Source of the DNA: Lysinibacillus antri
GTDB lineage: Bacteria > Bacillota > Bacilli > Bacillales_A > Planococcaceae
Direction of reading: 5' to 3'
Length of the DNA: 64,000 nt
NCBI RefSeq assembly: GCF_003977595.1
Contig: NZ_RYYR01000013.1
Location: forward strand, 41,037 to 105,036
The translations under genes and the position numbers were made by a program. This document shows, in pieces, positions 8,331-17,300 of the stretch (positions are counted from its first letter, which is position 1; every line of letters begins with the position of its first letter). The notes beneath the pieces were generated by a model, which was not told the origin of the DNA, did no database searches, and worked only from the letters and a program-made list of their open reading frames with translations.

Positions 8331-9548
8331 ATGACGAATATTTTAGAAGATTCAAAGAAATACGAAGAACAAATTATTAAAGATCGTCGACATTTACATC
8401 AATATCCAGAAATCGGGTTTGAACTTCCAAACACGCAAAAATATATTCAAAAACGTCTTGATGAAATGGGTATCCCACATAAATCTTGTGGGGTAGTACC
8501 ACCGGAGATTAAAGAAAAGTATAAGAAAGCTGGATTTGGTGAACAGGATAATTGTACAGGTGTTGTTGCGACAATTGGTCAAGGTGAGCCTTGTATTCTT
8601 CTTCGTGCGGATATGGATGCACTTCCAATCCAGGAAGAAGTAGAAACCGAATATAAATCAAAGAAGCTTGGTATCATGCATGCTTGTGGTCATGATTCAC
8701 ATGTTGCAATGCTATTAGGAGCTGCTCAAATTTTAAAAAATCGTGAATCTGAATTAAAAGGTACCGTAAAATTAATGTTCCAACCTGGAGAAGAATGGGG
8801 ATACGGTTCAAAATTAATGATTGATGATGGGTTACTTGAAAATCCAAAAGTGGATGCTGCTTTCGGTATTCACATTATGCCTGATCAGCAAGCAGGCACA
8901 TTATCTGTTCATAAAGGTACATTATCACAAGCAATGGATACGTATATTGTTGATATTCAAGGAAGTGGTGGCCATAGTTCGCAACCACATAAAACAATTG
9001 ATGCAAATATGATTATGAATCAACTTTACACAAGTTTAAATTTACTATTTACTCGTGAATCTGATCCTAGTGCAAGTGTAACGTTTTCTGTAGGTGCTAT
9101 GGGTGGTGGTACTGTAACAAACGTTATTCCAGATAAAGCAACATTAAGTGGCAATATGCGTAGCTATGACCAGGAAGTTCGTGATCATTTATGTGCTCGT
9201 ATTCCAGAGATGATTGATCATGTTGTAAAGGCTTGGCGCGGACAGTACAGTATAACAGAATTCCACACACCGACAACCTATAATAATCCAGAATTTGTTG
9301 ATACCATTACACCTTTCTTAGAGGAGATCGTTGGAAAAGAAAATGTAGTTGATCATGGGGTAATGAGTGGTTCAGAAGACTTTTCTTATATCTCTCAAGA
9401 AGTACCATCTGCATTTGTTGTGCTAGGTACAGGAAAAGAAGGGGAGGCGCCAGTTCATAATCCCCGTATGTACCAACAAGAAGAGTTTTTCAAGTACGGT
9501 GCCGCGTTACATGCAAATGTGGCAATTGAATGGTTAAAACAAAACTAA
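8331..9548 (+). CDS. M20-family amidohydrolase (N-acyl-L-amino-acid amidohydrolase type)
   Basis: 405 residues. Metal-binding and catalytic signatures of the M20D group are present: ADMDALPIQEE, MHACGHDSHVAMLLGAA, QPGEEWGYGS, GGHSSQPH and SGSEDFSY. No signal peptide is seen. It is only distantly related to the first M20 enzyme of the same cluster, so the two probably differ in substrate. GGGGATG precedes the ATG. A decayed fragment of a second copy of this gene lies at 18528-18735 with an in-frame stop. The family is certain; the acyl substrate is unknown. Confidence 0.9.
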   Translation: MTNILEDSKKYEEQIIKDRRHLHQYPEIGFELPNTQKYIQKRLDEMGIPHKSCGVVPPEIKEKYKKAGFGEQDNCTGVVATIGQGEPCILLRADMDALPIQEEVETEYKSKKLGIMHACGHDSHVAMLLGAAQILKNRESELKGTVKLMFQPGEEWGYGSKLMIDDGLLENPKVDAAFGIHIMPDQQAGTLSVHKGTLSQAMDTYIVDIQGSGGHSSQPHKTIDANMIMNQLYTSLNLLFTRESDPSASVTFSVGAMGGGTVTNVIPDKATLSGNMRSYDQEVRDHLCARIPEMIDHVVKAWRGQYSITEFHTPTTYNNPEFVDTITPFLEEIVGKENVVDHGVMSGSEDFSYISQEVPSAFVVLGTGKEGEAPVHNPRMYQQEEFFKYGAALHANVAIEWLKQN

Positions 9549-9623
9549 AGTTTGATTTAAACTTAAATAGCATCCAAAACATGGCGAGTGAATACTTTTA
9601 CGGTCGTGAAGATAATAAAGAGA

Positions 9624-9653
9624 ACTCGCTCGTTTAATTGAGCGGGTTTTTCT
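9624..9653 (+). terminator. Rho-independent terminator after the M20-yfcC-M20 cluster
   Basis: An 8-bp stem ACTCGCTC / GAGCGGGT with an 8-base loop is followed by TTTTTCTTTG. Confidence 0.85.
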
Positions 9654-10020
9654 TTGTATTCTTTACCCCCTATAATCTAGCCACTTTATCCCTTTTCATT
9701 TAATATTCTTTCTCTTTAAATGGTTTTTTAATTCATTATTCTATTTGTAATAAAACATCTTAGCCATCAACTTAGGGGGAAAAGAACTTGTTATTCTAAA
9801 ATGGAATAAGTTTTTTTGCATGATGTTGCGTTTTCCATTTTCTATTTTCAATAATCTCAAATGTTTGTTACATAAGCGTTTTTTTAGTTTCCCAATATAG
9901 CAAAGTTTCATGATGCCTCACTTTTTAGGGAAGATGAATAGAGAGAGGGAACGGATGCATCGTGTCCCCTCAGTGAAAAGATTAATTTTTGGTAATTCTA
10001 ATTATAGAAATAAAAATATA
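9654..10020. other. Intergenic stretch between convergent genes
   Basis: About 370 bases between the plus-strand cluster terminator and the end of brnQ. I see no convincing gene, RNA or repeat; short open frames here lack ribosome sites. A weak TTATTC/GAATAA hairpin before a T run near 9790-9820 is the only structure noticed. Confidence 0.6.
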
Positions 10021-11337
10021 TCAATCGTTGTTAATGGGAGAAAGAGGTGTATCGTTGTCTTTCTTTTTAAAGACTATTTTATGGATAATGGCTCCTAGTA
10101 CGAATCCACTAACAGCCGGCACAAGCCAAGCAAAGCCATTACCGCTAAGTGGAAGTGTAGAAATCAGATGAGCTCCTGGAATTGTAAAACCGAGTGATGC
10201 CATTGTTTCAACAAAACTAATAACAAATGTAAATAAGATTGTTCCTCGATATGCCCCTTGATTAGGTATATATTTACGGAAAATACCGAGGAATACTAAG
10301 ACAATTGCAACAGGGTATAGTGCTGAGAAAATCCATATCGTATAATTAATAATATTTTCAACACCTAGTGATCCGATTGATGCAGATACTATACAAATAA
10401 GAAGTGCGGCTGTTCGGTATTTCAGTTTGTTTTTTGTAAGTTCACTAATAAATTCGGCGATTACAGCAATAACGCCAATTGCCGAAGTTAAACATGCTAA
10501 GGCAATAGCTAGTGCTAATAAAAGCGTACCAGTGTTACCTAATAATAAGTGAATTAGTTCAGATAGTAGTGCTGTATTATCAATATCCGTAGGGAACATC
10601 CCACCGCCAACAGCTCCAAGATACAACAGGCCCCCGTAAACAAAGAACAGGCCAAGTCCGGCAATAATTGTCCCTGTAATGGCTACCTTTTTCATTTCAG
10701 CTCCTTTATAACCATGTGCAAGGATTGCTGCAATAAATATTGGTGCACAGAAAAAACCTGTAATCACATCACCAGTCTGGTAGGCATTAATAAAGGCATT
10801 TGAAAATGGGTTTATTAGTTCTGTTACAATAGGTGTTCCAATCGGATCAATGATTCCTTTACCGACAATAAACAAGAGTATGATGACTAATAAAGGTGTC
10901 AAAATTTTTCCGATTTTATCAATTACATTTGATTTATCCATCGCAAAATAAAAACAAATTGCAAAAAAGATAATAATTGTAATAACTAAAGGAAATTCAT
11001 TTGAAAAAGTTTGCACTCCTAATTCATGAGTTGTCGCTGCCATTCGGGGAATCGTAACGAACACACCAACGCCAACCATTAGTAATAAGTTAAATACTTT
11101 ATAGAACCAAGGGCTAATGGGTCTTGTTAAATCTTCAAATTTTCCCCCAGCAAATATAATTGCAATCACCGCTAACAGAGGTAGTAAAATCCCTGTAATT
11201 GAAAACCCAATTAGTGCAGGAACCCAATTCGTTCCTGATACATGCCCTATTGAAGGGGGGAAAATTAAATTACCAGCACCAAAAAATATTGCAAATAGGG
11301 CAAACCCTAAAAATAACGTATCAAATATTTTTTTCAT
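10021..11337 (-). CDS. brnQ: Branched-chain amino acid carrier, LIVCS family (BrnQ)
   Basis: 438 residues with about 12 transmembrane helices and the N-terminal LIVCS signature FALFAIFFGAGNLIFPP. It couples import of leucine, isoleucine and valine to Na+ or H+. Length agrees with BrnQ. It is transcribed leftward as a single gene, convergent with the M20 cluster. No T-box leader or other obvious control element was recognised in its upstream region, which contains a long inverted repeat and one copy of the 158-bp structured repeat. Confidence 0.93.
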   Translation of the reverse strand: MKKIFDTLFLGFALFAIFFGAGNLIFPPSIGHVSGTNWVPALIGFSITGILLPLLAVIAIIFAGGKFEDLTRPISPWFYKVFNLLLMVGVGVFVTIPRMAATTHELGVQTFSNEFPLVITIIIFFAICFYFAMDKSNVIDKIGKILTPLLVIILLFIVGKGIIDPIGTPIVTELINPFSNAFINAYQTGDVITGFFCAPIFIAAILAHGYKGAEMKKVAITGTIIAGLGLFFVYGGLLYLGAVGGGMFPTDIDNTALLSELIHLLLGNTGTLLLALAIALACLTSAIGVIAVIAEFISELTKNKLKYRTAALLICIVSASIGSLGVENIINYTIWIFSALYPVAIVLVFLGIFRKYIPNQGAYRGTILFTFVISFVETMASLGFTIPGAHLISTLPLSGNGFAWLVPAVSGFVLGAIIHKIVFKKKDNDTPLSPINND

Positions 11338-11562
11338 TTTAATTCACATCCAATTTCTCTAAGTCGTTTTTGAATATTAATACAATTTTCTAATTATTTA
11401 AAATACTCTATTTCCATCTAATGAAAACCTTCGCACTGTACATGATGAATTGCTCTGAAAGTACATTCATTGAATTTCTCCAATACCTCTTTGTAAATAA
11501 AACAGAACATCTATTATTTTCTGAAAAATCTTTATGAAATCGCTTTAATGAGTGGATAATGA

Positions 11563-11606
11563 TTTAGGAGCTATACTATTAAAATAGAAATAGTTTAGCT
11601 CCTAAA
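11563..11606. repeat. Long imperfect inverted repeat upstream of brnQ
   Basis: TTTAGGAGCTA-T-ACTATT pairs with AATAGT-T-TAGCTCCTAAA around a short loop, giving a near-continuous 18-bp stem. There is no T run on either side, so a simple terminator is unlikely; it lies just before a structured-repeat copy. Function unknown. Confidence 0.6.
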
Positions 11607-11619
11607 GTATTCCCTTTAA

Positions 11620-11777
11620 TTTATCCCGCATTAACGGGCAGTAAGACTCCCACTTCAAGATTTTAGTGAAGCGAAAAAGATAAGTGGGAGATCAACTGCC
11701 CGTAAAGGCCCGATTGGTTCAACTAACAATCAGTGGGGGATGAAGAAAACCCCCCACTAATTGAAGTTTCACTTTAT
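11620..11777 (+). repeat. 158-bp structured interspersed repeat, copy 1
   Basis: The element runs from TTTATCCCGCATTAACGGG to GTTTCACTTTAT. It folds into a small CCCG/CGGG hairpin, a nested GGGCAGT...ACTGCCC stem with an inner CTCCCACTT/AAGTGGGAG stem, an ATTGGTT/ACTAACAAT dyad and a 3' G-rich/C-rich hairpin. Three more copies lie at 17046, 37638 and 40750. No open frame is inside. TTTAT at both ends and terminal hairpins suggest a non-autonomous mobile element, possibly built from IS200/IS605-type ends; the class is inferred. Confidence 0.85.
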
Positions 11778-11911
11778 CTAATTTTTTTAGCTCTTGATAA
11801 AGTACAATCCAAATGATGTACAATCAACAATCGCTTTTATATCAGTTCGCTCACTAAAAGAACTAAATGACCTCACAAAAGTAGAAGTACCACTTTTGCG
11901 AAGTTCTTTCT

Positions 11912-12124
11912 TTAATTGCTAGACGCTGCTATTTTTGTCGTTTCTTTAAAAATTGCCTGAGTAGTTTGATTCTTTAGGGATAATGCAGCGGAATCTATAA
12001 TTGTTGTAAATATTTTTGTACCATCTATTTTATCGTATAATTCAACAGCCTCTTGTTCGCAATCAAATTCATAGAGAGTTACACTGTGGTTTGTATATTT
12101 AGCTATTATAAAAATAAAGATCAC
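11912..12124 (-). CDS. Small protein of unknown function downstream of rocG
   Basis: Up to 70 residues, mostly a beta-rich hydrophilic sequence (AKYTNHSVTLYEFD...EAVELYDKIDGTKIFTTII). I do not recognise a named family. It follows rocG by 113 bp on the same strand and could be the last gene of the roc unit. The start is unclear: the first possible codon (GTG) sits inside the GAGGTG ribosome site, and the only codons at proper spacing are rare ATT/ATA, so the annotated start is an upper bound. Coding is supported by its ribosome site and ordinary amino-acid composition. Confidence 0.5.
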   Translation of the reverse strand: MIFIFIIAKYTNHSVTLYEFDCEQEAVELYDKIDGTKIFTTIIDSAALSLKNQTTQAIFKETTKIAASSN

Positions 12125-12237
12125 CTCTATACTAGATTTTACTTAGATTCATAGATTCAAACTTATCTGAAATTTCTTTAGAAACTATGTTTTTCATTAG
12201 TGAAATTGTCACTTTCTAAAAAAGCTCTCCTTCATAA

Positions 12238-13521
12238 TTAAATCCAACCTCTAAAACGAGATGCTTCAGACATTCTACGGACACCAACCATATAAGCTGC
12301 AAGGCGCATATTTACATTTCTTTGTTGGGCTGTATCATACACATTATTGAAGGCCTGAACGAGCGATTTGTGAAGTTTATCGTTCACTTCTTCTTCCGTC
12401 CAGTAATAGCCTTGATTGTTTTGAACCCACTCAAAATATGATACTGTTACTCCTCCAGAACTTGCTAACACATCAGGAATAAGAAGAATTCCACGGTCAG
12501 TTAAGATCTTTGTAGCTTCAATTGTTGTTGGTCCATTCGCTGCTTCCACAACGATAGCTGCTTTTATATTATTTGCATTCTCATCTGTAATTTGATTAGA
12601 TATAGCAGCTGGTACAAGAATGTCGCAATCCAATTCGAGCAGTTCTTTATTTGAAATCGTATTATTAAATTGTGTTGTCACTGTTCCAAAACTATCTCTT
12701 TTGTCTAATAGATAATTAATATCTAGTCCATTAGGATCGTGGAGAGCACCATATGCATCCGAAATTCCAATTACCTTTGCACCAGCATCATGCAAGAATT
12801 TTGCTAAAAAGCTACCTGCGTTACCAAATCCCTGAACTACGACACGCGCACCTTCGATTGAAATGCCTCGTTTCTTTGCAGCTTCTACTATACAAATGAC
12901 AACACCTTGGGCAGTAGCCTTCTCTCTTCCTTGTGATCCACCAAGTACAATCGGTTTGCCCGTAATGAATCCTGGAGAATCTTGTTCACGTAAATGGCTG
13001 TACTCATCCATCATCCAAGCCATGATTTGAGCGTTCGTATAAACATCTGGTGCAGGAATATCTTTTGTTGGACCTACGATTTGGCTGATCGCTCTTACAT
13101 ATCCACGGCTTAAACGTTCTAATTCTCCCATAGACATGGTGCGAGGATCACAAATAATTCCTCCTTTAGCGCCCCCGTACGGAAGATCAACGATACCGCA
13201 TTTTAAACTCATCCACATTGATAATGCTTTTACTTCATCTTCATCAACTTCTGGGTGGAATCTTACTCCGCCTTTCGTTGGTCCTACTGCATCGTTATGC
13301 TGTGAGCGATAACCAGTAAAAATTTTAACTTCTCCACTATCCATCCTTACAGGGATTCTCACTGTCAGCATTCTTAAAGGCTCTTTAAGAAGCTCATACA
13401 TCTGATCTGAATAACCTAATTTATTCAAAGCATCTTGGATAACAACTTGAGTTGACGTAAAGAGATTTAATGTTTCTTTCACTTTTTGTTCCGCTTTCTT
13501 CGTTTCTACTGCAGTCCCCAT
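12238..13521 (-). CDS. rocG: NAD-dependent glutamate dehydrogenase (RocG)
   Basis: 427 residues, the RocG/GudB length. The glutamate-binding region with its catalytic lysine is visible (PYGGAKGGIICDP), as is the Rossmann-fold nucleotide site (VVVQGFGNAGS). It oxidatively deaminates glutamate to 2-oxoglutarate and ammonia in the cytoplasm, the last step of arginine, ornithine, proline and histidine breakdown. It follows rocD by about 45 bp on the same strand, so rocA-rocD-rocG is probably one transcript: ornithine to glutamate semialdehyde, to glutamate, to 2-oxoglutarate. Confidence 0.93.
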   Translation of the reverse strand: MGTAVETKKAEQKVKETLNLFTSTQVVIQDALNKLGYSDQMYELLKEPLRMLTVRIPVRMDSGEVKIFTGYRSQHNDAVGPTKGGVRFHPEVDEDEVKALSMWMSLKCGIVDLPYGGAKGGIICDPRTMSMGELERLSRGYVRAISQIVGPTKDIPAPDVYTNAQIMAWMMDEYSHLREQDSPGFITGKPIVLGGSQGREKATAQGVVICIVEAAKKRGISIEGARVVVQGFGNAGSFLAKFLHDAGAKVIGISDAYGALHDPNGLDINYLLDKRDSFGTVTTQFNNTISNKELLELDCDILVPAAISNQITDENANNIKAAIVVEAANGPTTIEATKILTDRGILLIPDVLASSGGVTVSYFEWVQNNQGYYWTEEEVNDKLHKSLVQAFNNVYDTAQQRNVNMRLAAYMVGVRRMSEASRFRGWI

Positions 13522-13567
13522 AATGGCACCTCTTTTTAGTTATATTAAAAAACTTCATTCGTTTAAA

Positions 13568-14761
13568 TTAACCTAAAATTCTTCTGATCCGTTCGATTGC
13601 CCAATCTAATTCTTCTTTGCTGATTACTAGTGGAGGAGCGAAACGGATTACGAAATCATGCGTTTCTTTACATAATAATCCTAAGCCCATTAGTTCTTCA
13701 CAATATTTACGAGCGGGTTCAGATAATTCAACACCAATGAATAACCCCTTACCACGAATTTCTTTAATGATTGGGTTGTGAATTAAGCGTAATTGTTCTT
13801 GGAAGTAGTTACCTAATTCTAAAGAACGTTCTGTTAATTGTTCTTCTTCTAAAACTTCTAAAGAAGCTAAAGATACTGCACAAGCAAGTGGATTACCACC
13901 GAATGTTGAACCGTGAGAACCTGGATTTAATACACCAAGGATATCGCTGTTAGCAACTACCGCAGAAATTGGGAATACACCACCACCAAGCGCTTTACCA
14001 AGAATGATTATATCTGGAGTAACTTCATCCCATTGATGAGCAAACATCTTTCCTGTACGTGCAAGACCCGTTTGGATTTCATCACAAATAAGTAGTACAT
14101 TGTTTTCTTTACATACTTGCTCCGCAGCTTTTAAGAAACCTTCAGTTGGAATTACAATACCAGCTTCACCTTGAATTGGTTCAAGAATAAATGCAGCTGT
14201 GTTTGGTGTAATGGCAGCTTTTAAAGCGTCGATATCACCATAAGGAATTAATTTGAAACCTGGAAGCATTGGTCCAAATCCACGTTGATATTCTTTTTCA
14301 GATGATAAAGATACAGCGCCCATTGTTCGACCGTGGAAGTTCCCGTTACAGCCGATAATTTCTGCTTTGTTATCTTCAACACCTTTTATTTCGTAAGCCC
14401 AACGACGAGCGACTTTAATTGCAGATTCAACCGCTTCTGCACCAGTGTTCATCGGTAATATCATGTTTTTACCAGTTAATTGAGTTAATTTTTCATACCA
14501 AGGACCAAGTTGATCATTATGGAAAGCACGAGATGTTAACGTAACACGGTCAGCTTGATCTTTTAATGCTTGAATAATTTTTGGATGGCGATGACCTTGG
14601 TTAACAGCAGAATAAGCAGAAAGCATATCCATGTATTTGTTACCTTCTGGATCTTTTACCCAAACGCCTTCAGCTTCTGAAACTACGATTGGAAGTGGGT
14701 GATAATTATGTGCACCTAATTGTTCTGTTTTTTTAATTAATGTTGCTGATTTTGTAGTCAA
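13568..14761 (-). CDS. rocD: Ornithine aminotransferase (RocD)
   Basis: 397 residues, a class-III PLP aminotransferase. The Schiff-base lysine is in [10 protein letters not shown], and EPIQGEAG and [12 protein letters not shown] are the cofactor-site signatures. It transfers the delta-amino group of ornithine to 2-oxoglutarate, giving glutamate-5-semialdehyde/pyrroline-5-carboxylate, which RocA encoded immediately upstream in the same direction oxidises. Acetylornithine aminotransferase is the main alternative, but the N-terminal sequence and the rocA-rocG context favour RocD. The ATG is preceded by AGGAGG. Confidence 0.93.
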   Translation of the reverse strand: MTTKSATLIKKTEQLGAHNYHPLPIVVSEAEGVWVKDPEGNKYMDMLSAYSAVNQGHRHPKIIQALKDQADRVTLTSRAFHNDQLGPWYEKLTQLTGKNMILPMNTGAEAVESAIKVARRWAYEIKGVEDNKAEIIGCNGNFHGRTMGAVSLSSEKEYQRGFGPMLPGFKLIPYGDIDALKAAITPNTAAFILEPIQGEAGIVIPTEGFLKAAEQVCKENNVLLICDEIQTGLARTGKMFAHQWDEVTPDIIILGKALGGGVFPISAVVANSDILGVLNPGSHGSTFGGNPLACAVSLASLEVLEEEQLTERSLELGNYFQEQLRLIHNPIIKEIRGKGLFIGVELSEPARKYCEELMGLGLLCKETHDFVIRFAPPLVISKEELDWAIERIRRILG

Positions 14762-14819
14762 CTCAAATTTCCTCCTTAATAATTCATGACAAGTCTCTTA
14801 CTCGATTTAATTTTTTAAA

Positions 14820-16451
14820 TTATTCTTCATCCATAAATGGATACGTAATATCTGAAGTTGGTGCAAAGTTTTCTTTGATGACACGTGGAGTTGTCCAACG
14901 AATCATGTTGAATACGGAACCTGCTTTATCATTTGTACCAGAACCGCGTGATCCACCAAATGGTTGTTGGTTAATCATCGCACCAGTTGGCTTGTCATTA
15001 ATATAGAAGTTTCCAGCTGCACCAGATAAGCGATTTTCTAAGTGAAGAATTGCTTGGCGATCTTGTGCAAAAATCGCACCTGTTAATGCGTACATAGACG
15101 CGGTATCGACTGCTTTTAATGTTTCTTCTAATTGATTATTTTCATAGACATAGATTGTTAACACTGGTCCAAAGATTTCTTCTACCATTGTTTTGAAGTT
15201 GGGATTAGTTGTGACAATAATTGTTGGTTGAATGAAGTAGCCAACTGAATCATCATACGTACCACCAACGATAATTTCTGCGTCTTCTGAAGCTTTTGCA
15301 TACTCAATATAGTCTGTAATGGTTTCAAAGGCTGCTCGGTCAATGACTGCCCCCATAAAGTTACGGAAGTCACGAACATCGCCAACTTTGAGTTTTGCAG
15401 TTGCTTCAATTAAACCTGCTTTTACGTCTTCCCACATATTTGCCGGGATATAAGCACGTGAAGCAGCTGAACATTTTTGACCTTGGTATTCAAACGCACC
15501 ACGAACAAGGTTAGCTACTACTTTATCTGCTTGTGCAGATTCGTGAGCAAATACAAAATCTTTCCCACCAGTTTCTCCAACTAAACGAGGATATGAAGTA
15601 TAGTTGGCAATGTTTTCCCCAACATTTTTCCAAATTGTTTGGAATGTAGCTGTAGAACCAGTGAAGTGGAAGCCAGACATACGTGGATCCGTTAATACGA
15701 TTTCAGATACTTGTGAGCCACGAGAAGGGACAAAGTTAATCACACCTTTTGGTAATCCAGCTTCCTCTAAAATACGCATAAAATAATAGTTCGCTAGTAA
15801 TGAAGTTGTTGCTGGTTTCCATACAACTACATTTCCCATCATGGCTGGAGCTGCTGGTAAATTACCACCAATCGCTGTGAAGTTGAATGGAGAAATGGCT
15901 AATACGAATCCATCTAATGGACGGTAATCTGTACGGTTCCAAACATTTTTCATGCTTGCTGGTTGAATGGAATACACTTGGTTCGCATAATTAACGCCAA
16001 AACGTAAGAAGTCCACTAATTCTTGTGCAGAATCGATTTCAGCTTGAATAGCTGTTTTAGATTGTCCGAGCATTGTCGCAGCATTCATGACATCACGGTA
16101 TGGACCAGAGATTAAATCAGCAGCTTTTAAGAAAATCGCTGCACGGTGTTCCCATGGCATATTTGCCCATGCTTCTTTCGCAGCCATTGCCGCTTCAATC
16201 GCATCACGTAATTCTTGTTCGCCAGCTTGCGAATAGTTTGCTAAAACATGTTGATGGTCATGTGGCATTACCACTTGCTTCACTGTATCTGTTGTTATAT
16301 GTTGACCATTGATAATCACAGGAATCTCCACTACGATTTCAGATTGGCGCTTTAATTCAGCTTTTAATGTTTCTCTTTCTTTTGTTCCTGGAGCATAAGT
16401 ATTACCTGGCTCGTTTATAGGTGTTGGGATTTTAAAAATTCCGTTAGTCAT
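14820..16451 (-). CDS. rocA: 1-pyrroline-5-carboxylate dehydrogenase (RocA)
   Basis: 543 residues, the size of the large (PutA-C-like) P5C dehydrogenases with the characteristic extra N-terminal region. Aldehyde-dehydrogenase landmarks are present: ISPFNFTAIGGNLPAAP, the catalytic glutamate in LVGETGGKDF and the nucleophilic cysteine in GQKCSAASR. It makes glutamate from glutamate semialdehyde with NAD+. It is the first gene of the leftward rocA-rocD-rocG group. No sigma-54 (-24/-12) promoter was found, unlike B. subtilis roc genes; instead a palindromic AT-rich operator-like site lies 95-115 bp upstream. Confidence 0.95.
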   Translation of the reverse strand: MTNGIFKIPTPINEPGNTYAPGTKERETLKAELKRQSEIVVEIPVIINGQHITTDTVKQVVMPHDHQHVLANYSQAGEQELRDAIEAAMAAKEAWANMPWEHRAAIFLKAADLISGPYRDVMNAATMLGQSKTAIQAEIDSAQELVDFLRFGVNYANQVYSIQPASMKNVWNRTDYRPLDGFVLAISPFNFTAIGGNLPAAPAMMGNVVVWKPATTSLLANYYFMRILEEAGLPKGVINFVPSRGSQVSEIVLTDPRMSGFHFTGSTATFQTIWKNVGENIANYTSYPRLVGETGGKDFVFAHESAQADKVVANLVRGAFEYQGQKCSAASRAYIPANMWEDVKAGLIEATAKLKVGDVRDFRNFMGAVIDRAAFETITDYIEYAKASEDAEIIVGGTYDDSVGYFIQPTIIVTTNPNFKTMVEEIFGPVLTIYVYENNQLEETLKAVDTASMYALTGAIFAQDRQAILHLENRLSGAAGNFYINDKPTGAMINQQPFGGSRGSGTNDKAGSVFNMIRWTTPRVIKENFAPTSDITYPFMDEE

Positions 16452-16545
16452 ACTTTCACTTTCCTTCCTGTTATTGTTAACTAATAAATTGCTTACGAAG
16501 CCAAAGTAAAATATACCATTCTATCATTTTAAAACAGCTGTTTCG

Positions 16546-16571
16546 TATACAATATATTGTATATTATATAT
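16546..16571 (-). promoter_or_regulatory. Palindromic operator-like site upstream of rocA
   Basis: TATACAATATATTGTATA (16546-16563) is a perfect 18-bp palindrome, and together with the next bases it includes ATATATAATATACAATATA in the rocA sense, identical to the sequence before the M20 gene at 5726. GntR-FCD regulators bind such short palindromes. Assignment to the GntR at 4891 is an inference. Confidence 0.55.
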
Positions 16572-16849
16572 AGTATTTGTGATTTTTCAACAAAATAATG
16601 TTTTTTTTTAGAAATATGAATCCTATTTCTAATTTATAATGAGGCAATAGAGTGACACTTGAATAATTACTATGGAAAGGATATTAAAGATAAAAGGGGT
16701 ACCTTCTTCGCAAAACACTTTAATATTTTTGGCATAGGTATTTTTTGCTTCGAGAGTTCCAGGGGCCTTAAAAGAGCGCATTATTTTTTAGTATGGGTGC
16801 ATTACTAAAATGCAATGAGGTATGGAATGAGTATGGTTCTTAGTCAAGC

Positions 16850-17001
16850 AGATGTTTCGGTGAAGAGCTATAATAGATTATAAAAAAATGTAGAGGTTAC
16901 TATATGTAATACCACTATAATTCGAAAAAGTATTTATTCAATAGCATAAAAACAATCCTGTTTCAAAAGAGATAGGGTTATTTTTTTATTGAAAAAACAA
17001 A
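16850..17001 (+). pseudogene. Relic of a second gntR gene (start and end only)
   Basis: Bases 16869-16908 resemble the leader and start of the GntR gene at 4891 (TATAATAGA-TATAAAAAA..TG..GAGGTTACTATATG), but the start codon is followed directly by TAA. Then comes a version of the gntR terminator (CCTGTTTCAAAAGAGATAGGG followed by T's) and the AT-rich operator. Almost all of the coding part has been lost. This marks the left part of a decayed duplicate of the gntR-M20-yfcC-M20 cluster. Confidence 0.65.
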
Positions 17002-17034
17002 ATATAATATATAATATATAATATACAAAAATAC
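17002..17034 (+). promoter_or_regulatory. Candidate GntR operator upstream of M20 copy 2
   Basis: It contains ATATATAATATACAA (17014-17028), also found before the M20 gene at 5726 and before rocA, in the same orientation relative to the downstream gene. A structured repeat has since inserted between it and the gene. Confidence 0.5.
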
Positions 17035-17045
17035 TTAAAATTCTA

Positions 17046-17203
17046 TTTATCTCGCATTAACGGGCAGTAAAGACTCCCACCTCAAGACTTAAGTAAAACA
17101 AAAAGGATAGGTGGGAGATCAACTGCCCGTAAAAGCCCGATTAGTTCAACTAACAATCCGTGGGGGATGAAGAAAACTCCCACGGATTGAAGTTTCACTT
17201 TAT
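17046..17203 (+). repeat. 158-bp structured interspersed repeat, copy 2
   Basis: Same element as at 11620, ending in TTTAT on both sides. Relative to copy 1 the inner stem reads CTCCCACCT/AGGTGGGAG instead of CTCCCACTT/AAGTGGGAG, and the 3' stem has C-G in place of A-T, so base changes are compensatory. It sits between the operator and the start of the second M20 gene, about 100 bp from the TTG start. Confidence 0.85.
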
Positions 17204-17300
17204 CTATATATTTAGAATATATACTTTCTAAATCAAGAAGTAGTATTAAGTAGAAAAATGAGCTAGATGAAAGAATTGAGATTATAGGGGGATTACTTAA

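Noticed and set aside
11338..11911. T-box or other riboswitch in front of brnQ
   Set aside because: No T-box core (TGGNACCGCG-like) or specifier loop was found; the only structures are an inverted repeat and the interspersed element.
16452..16545. Possible sigma-54 promoter for rocA (TTTGGCTTCGTAAGCAAT, minus strand)
   Set aside because: The GG and GC elements are only 8 bases apart instead of the required 10, so it does not fit a -24/-12 promoter.
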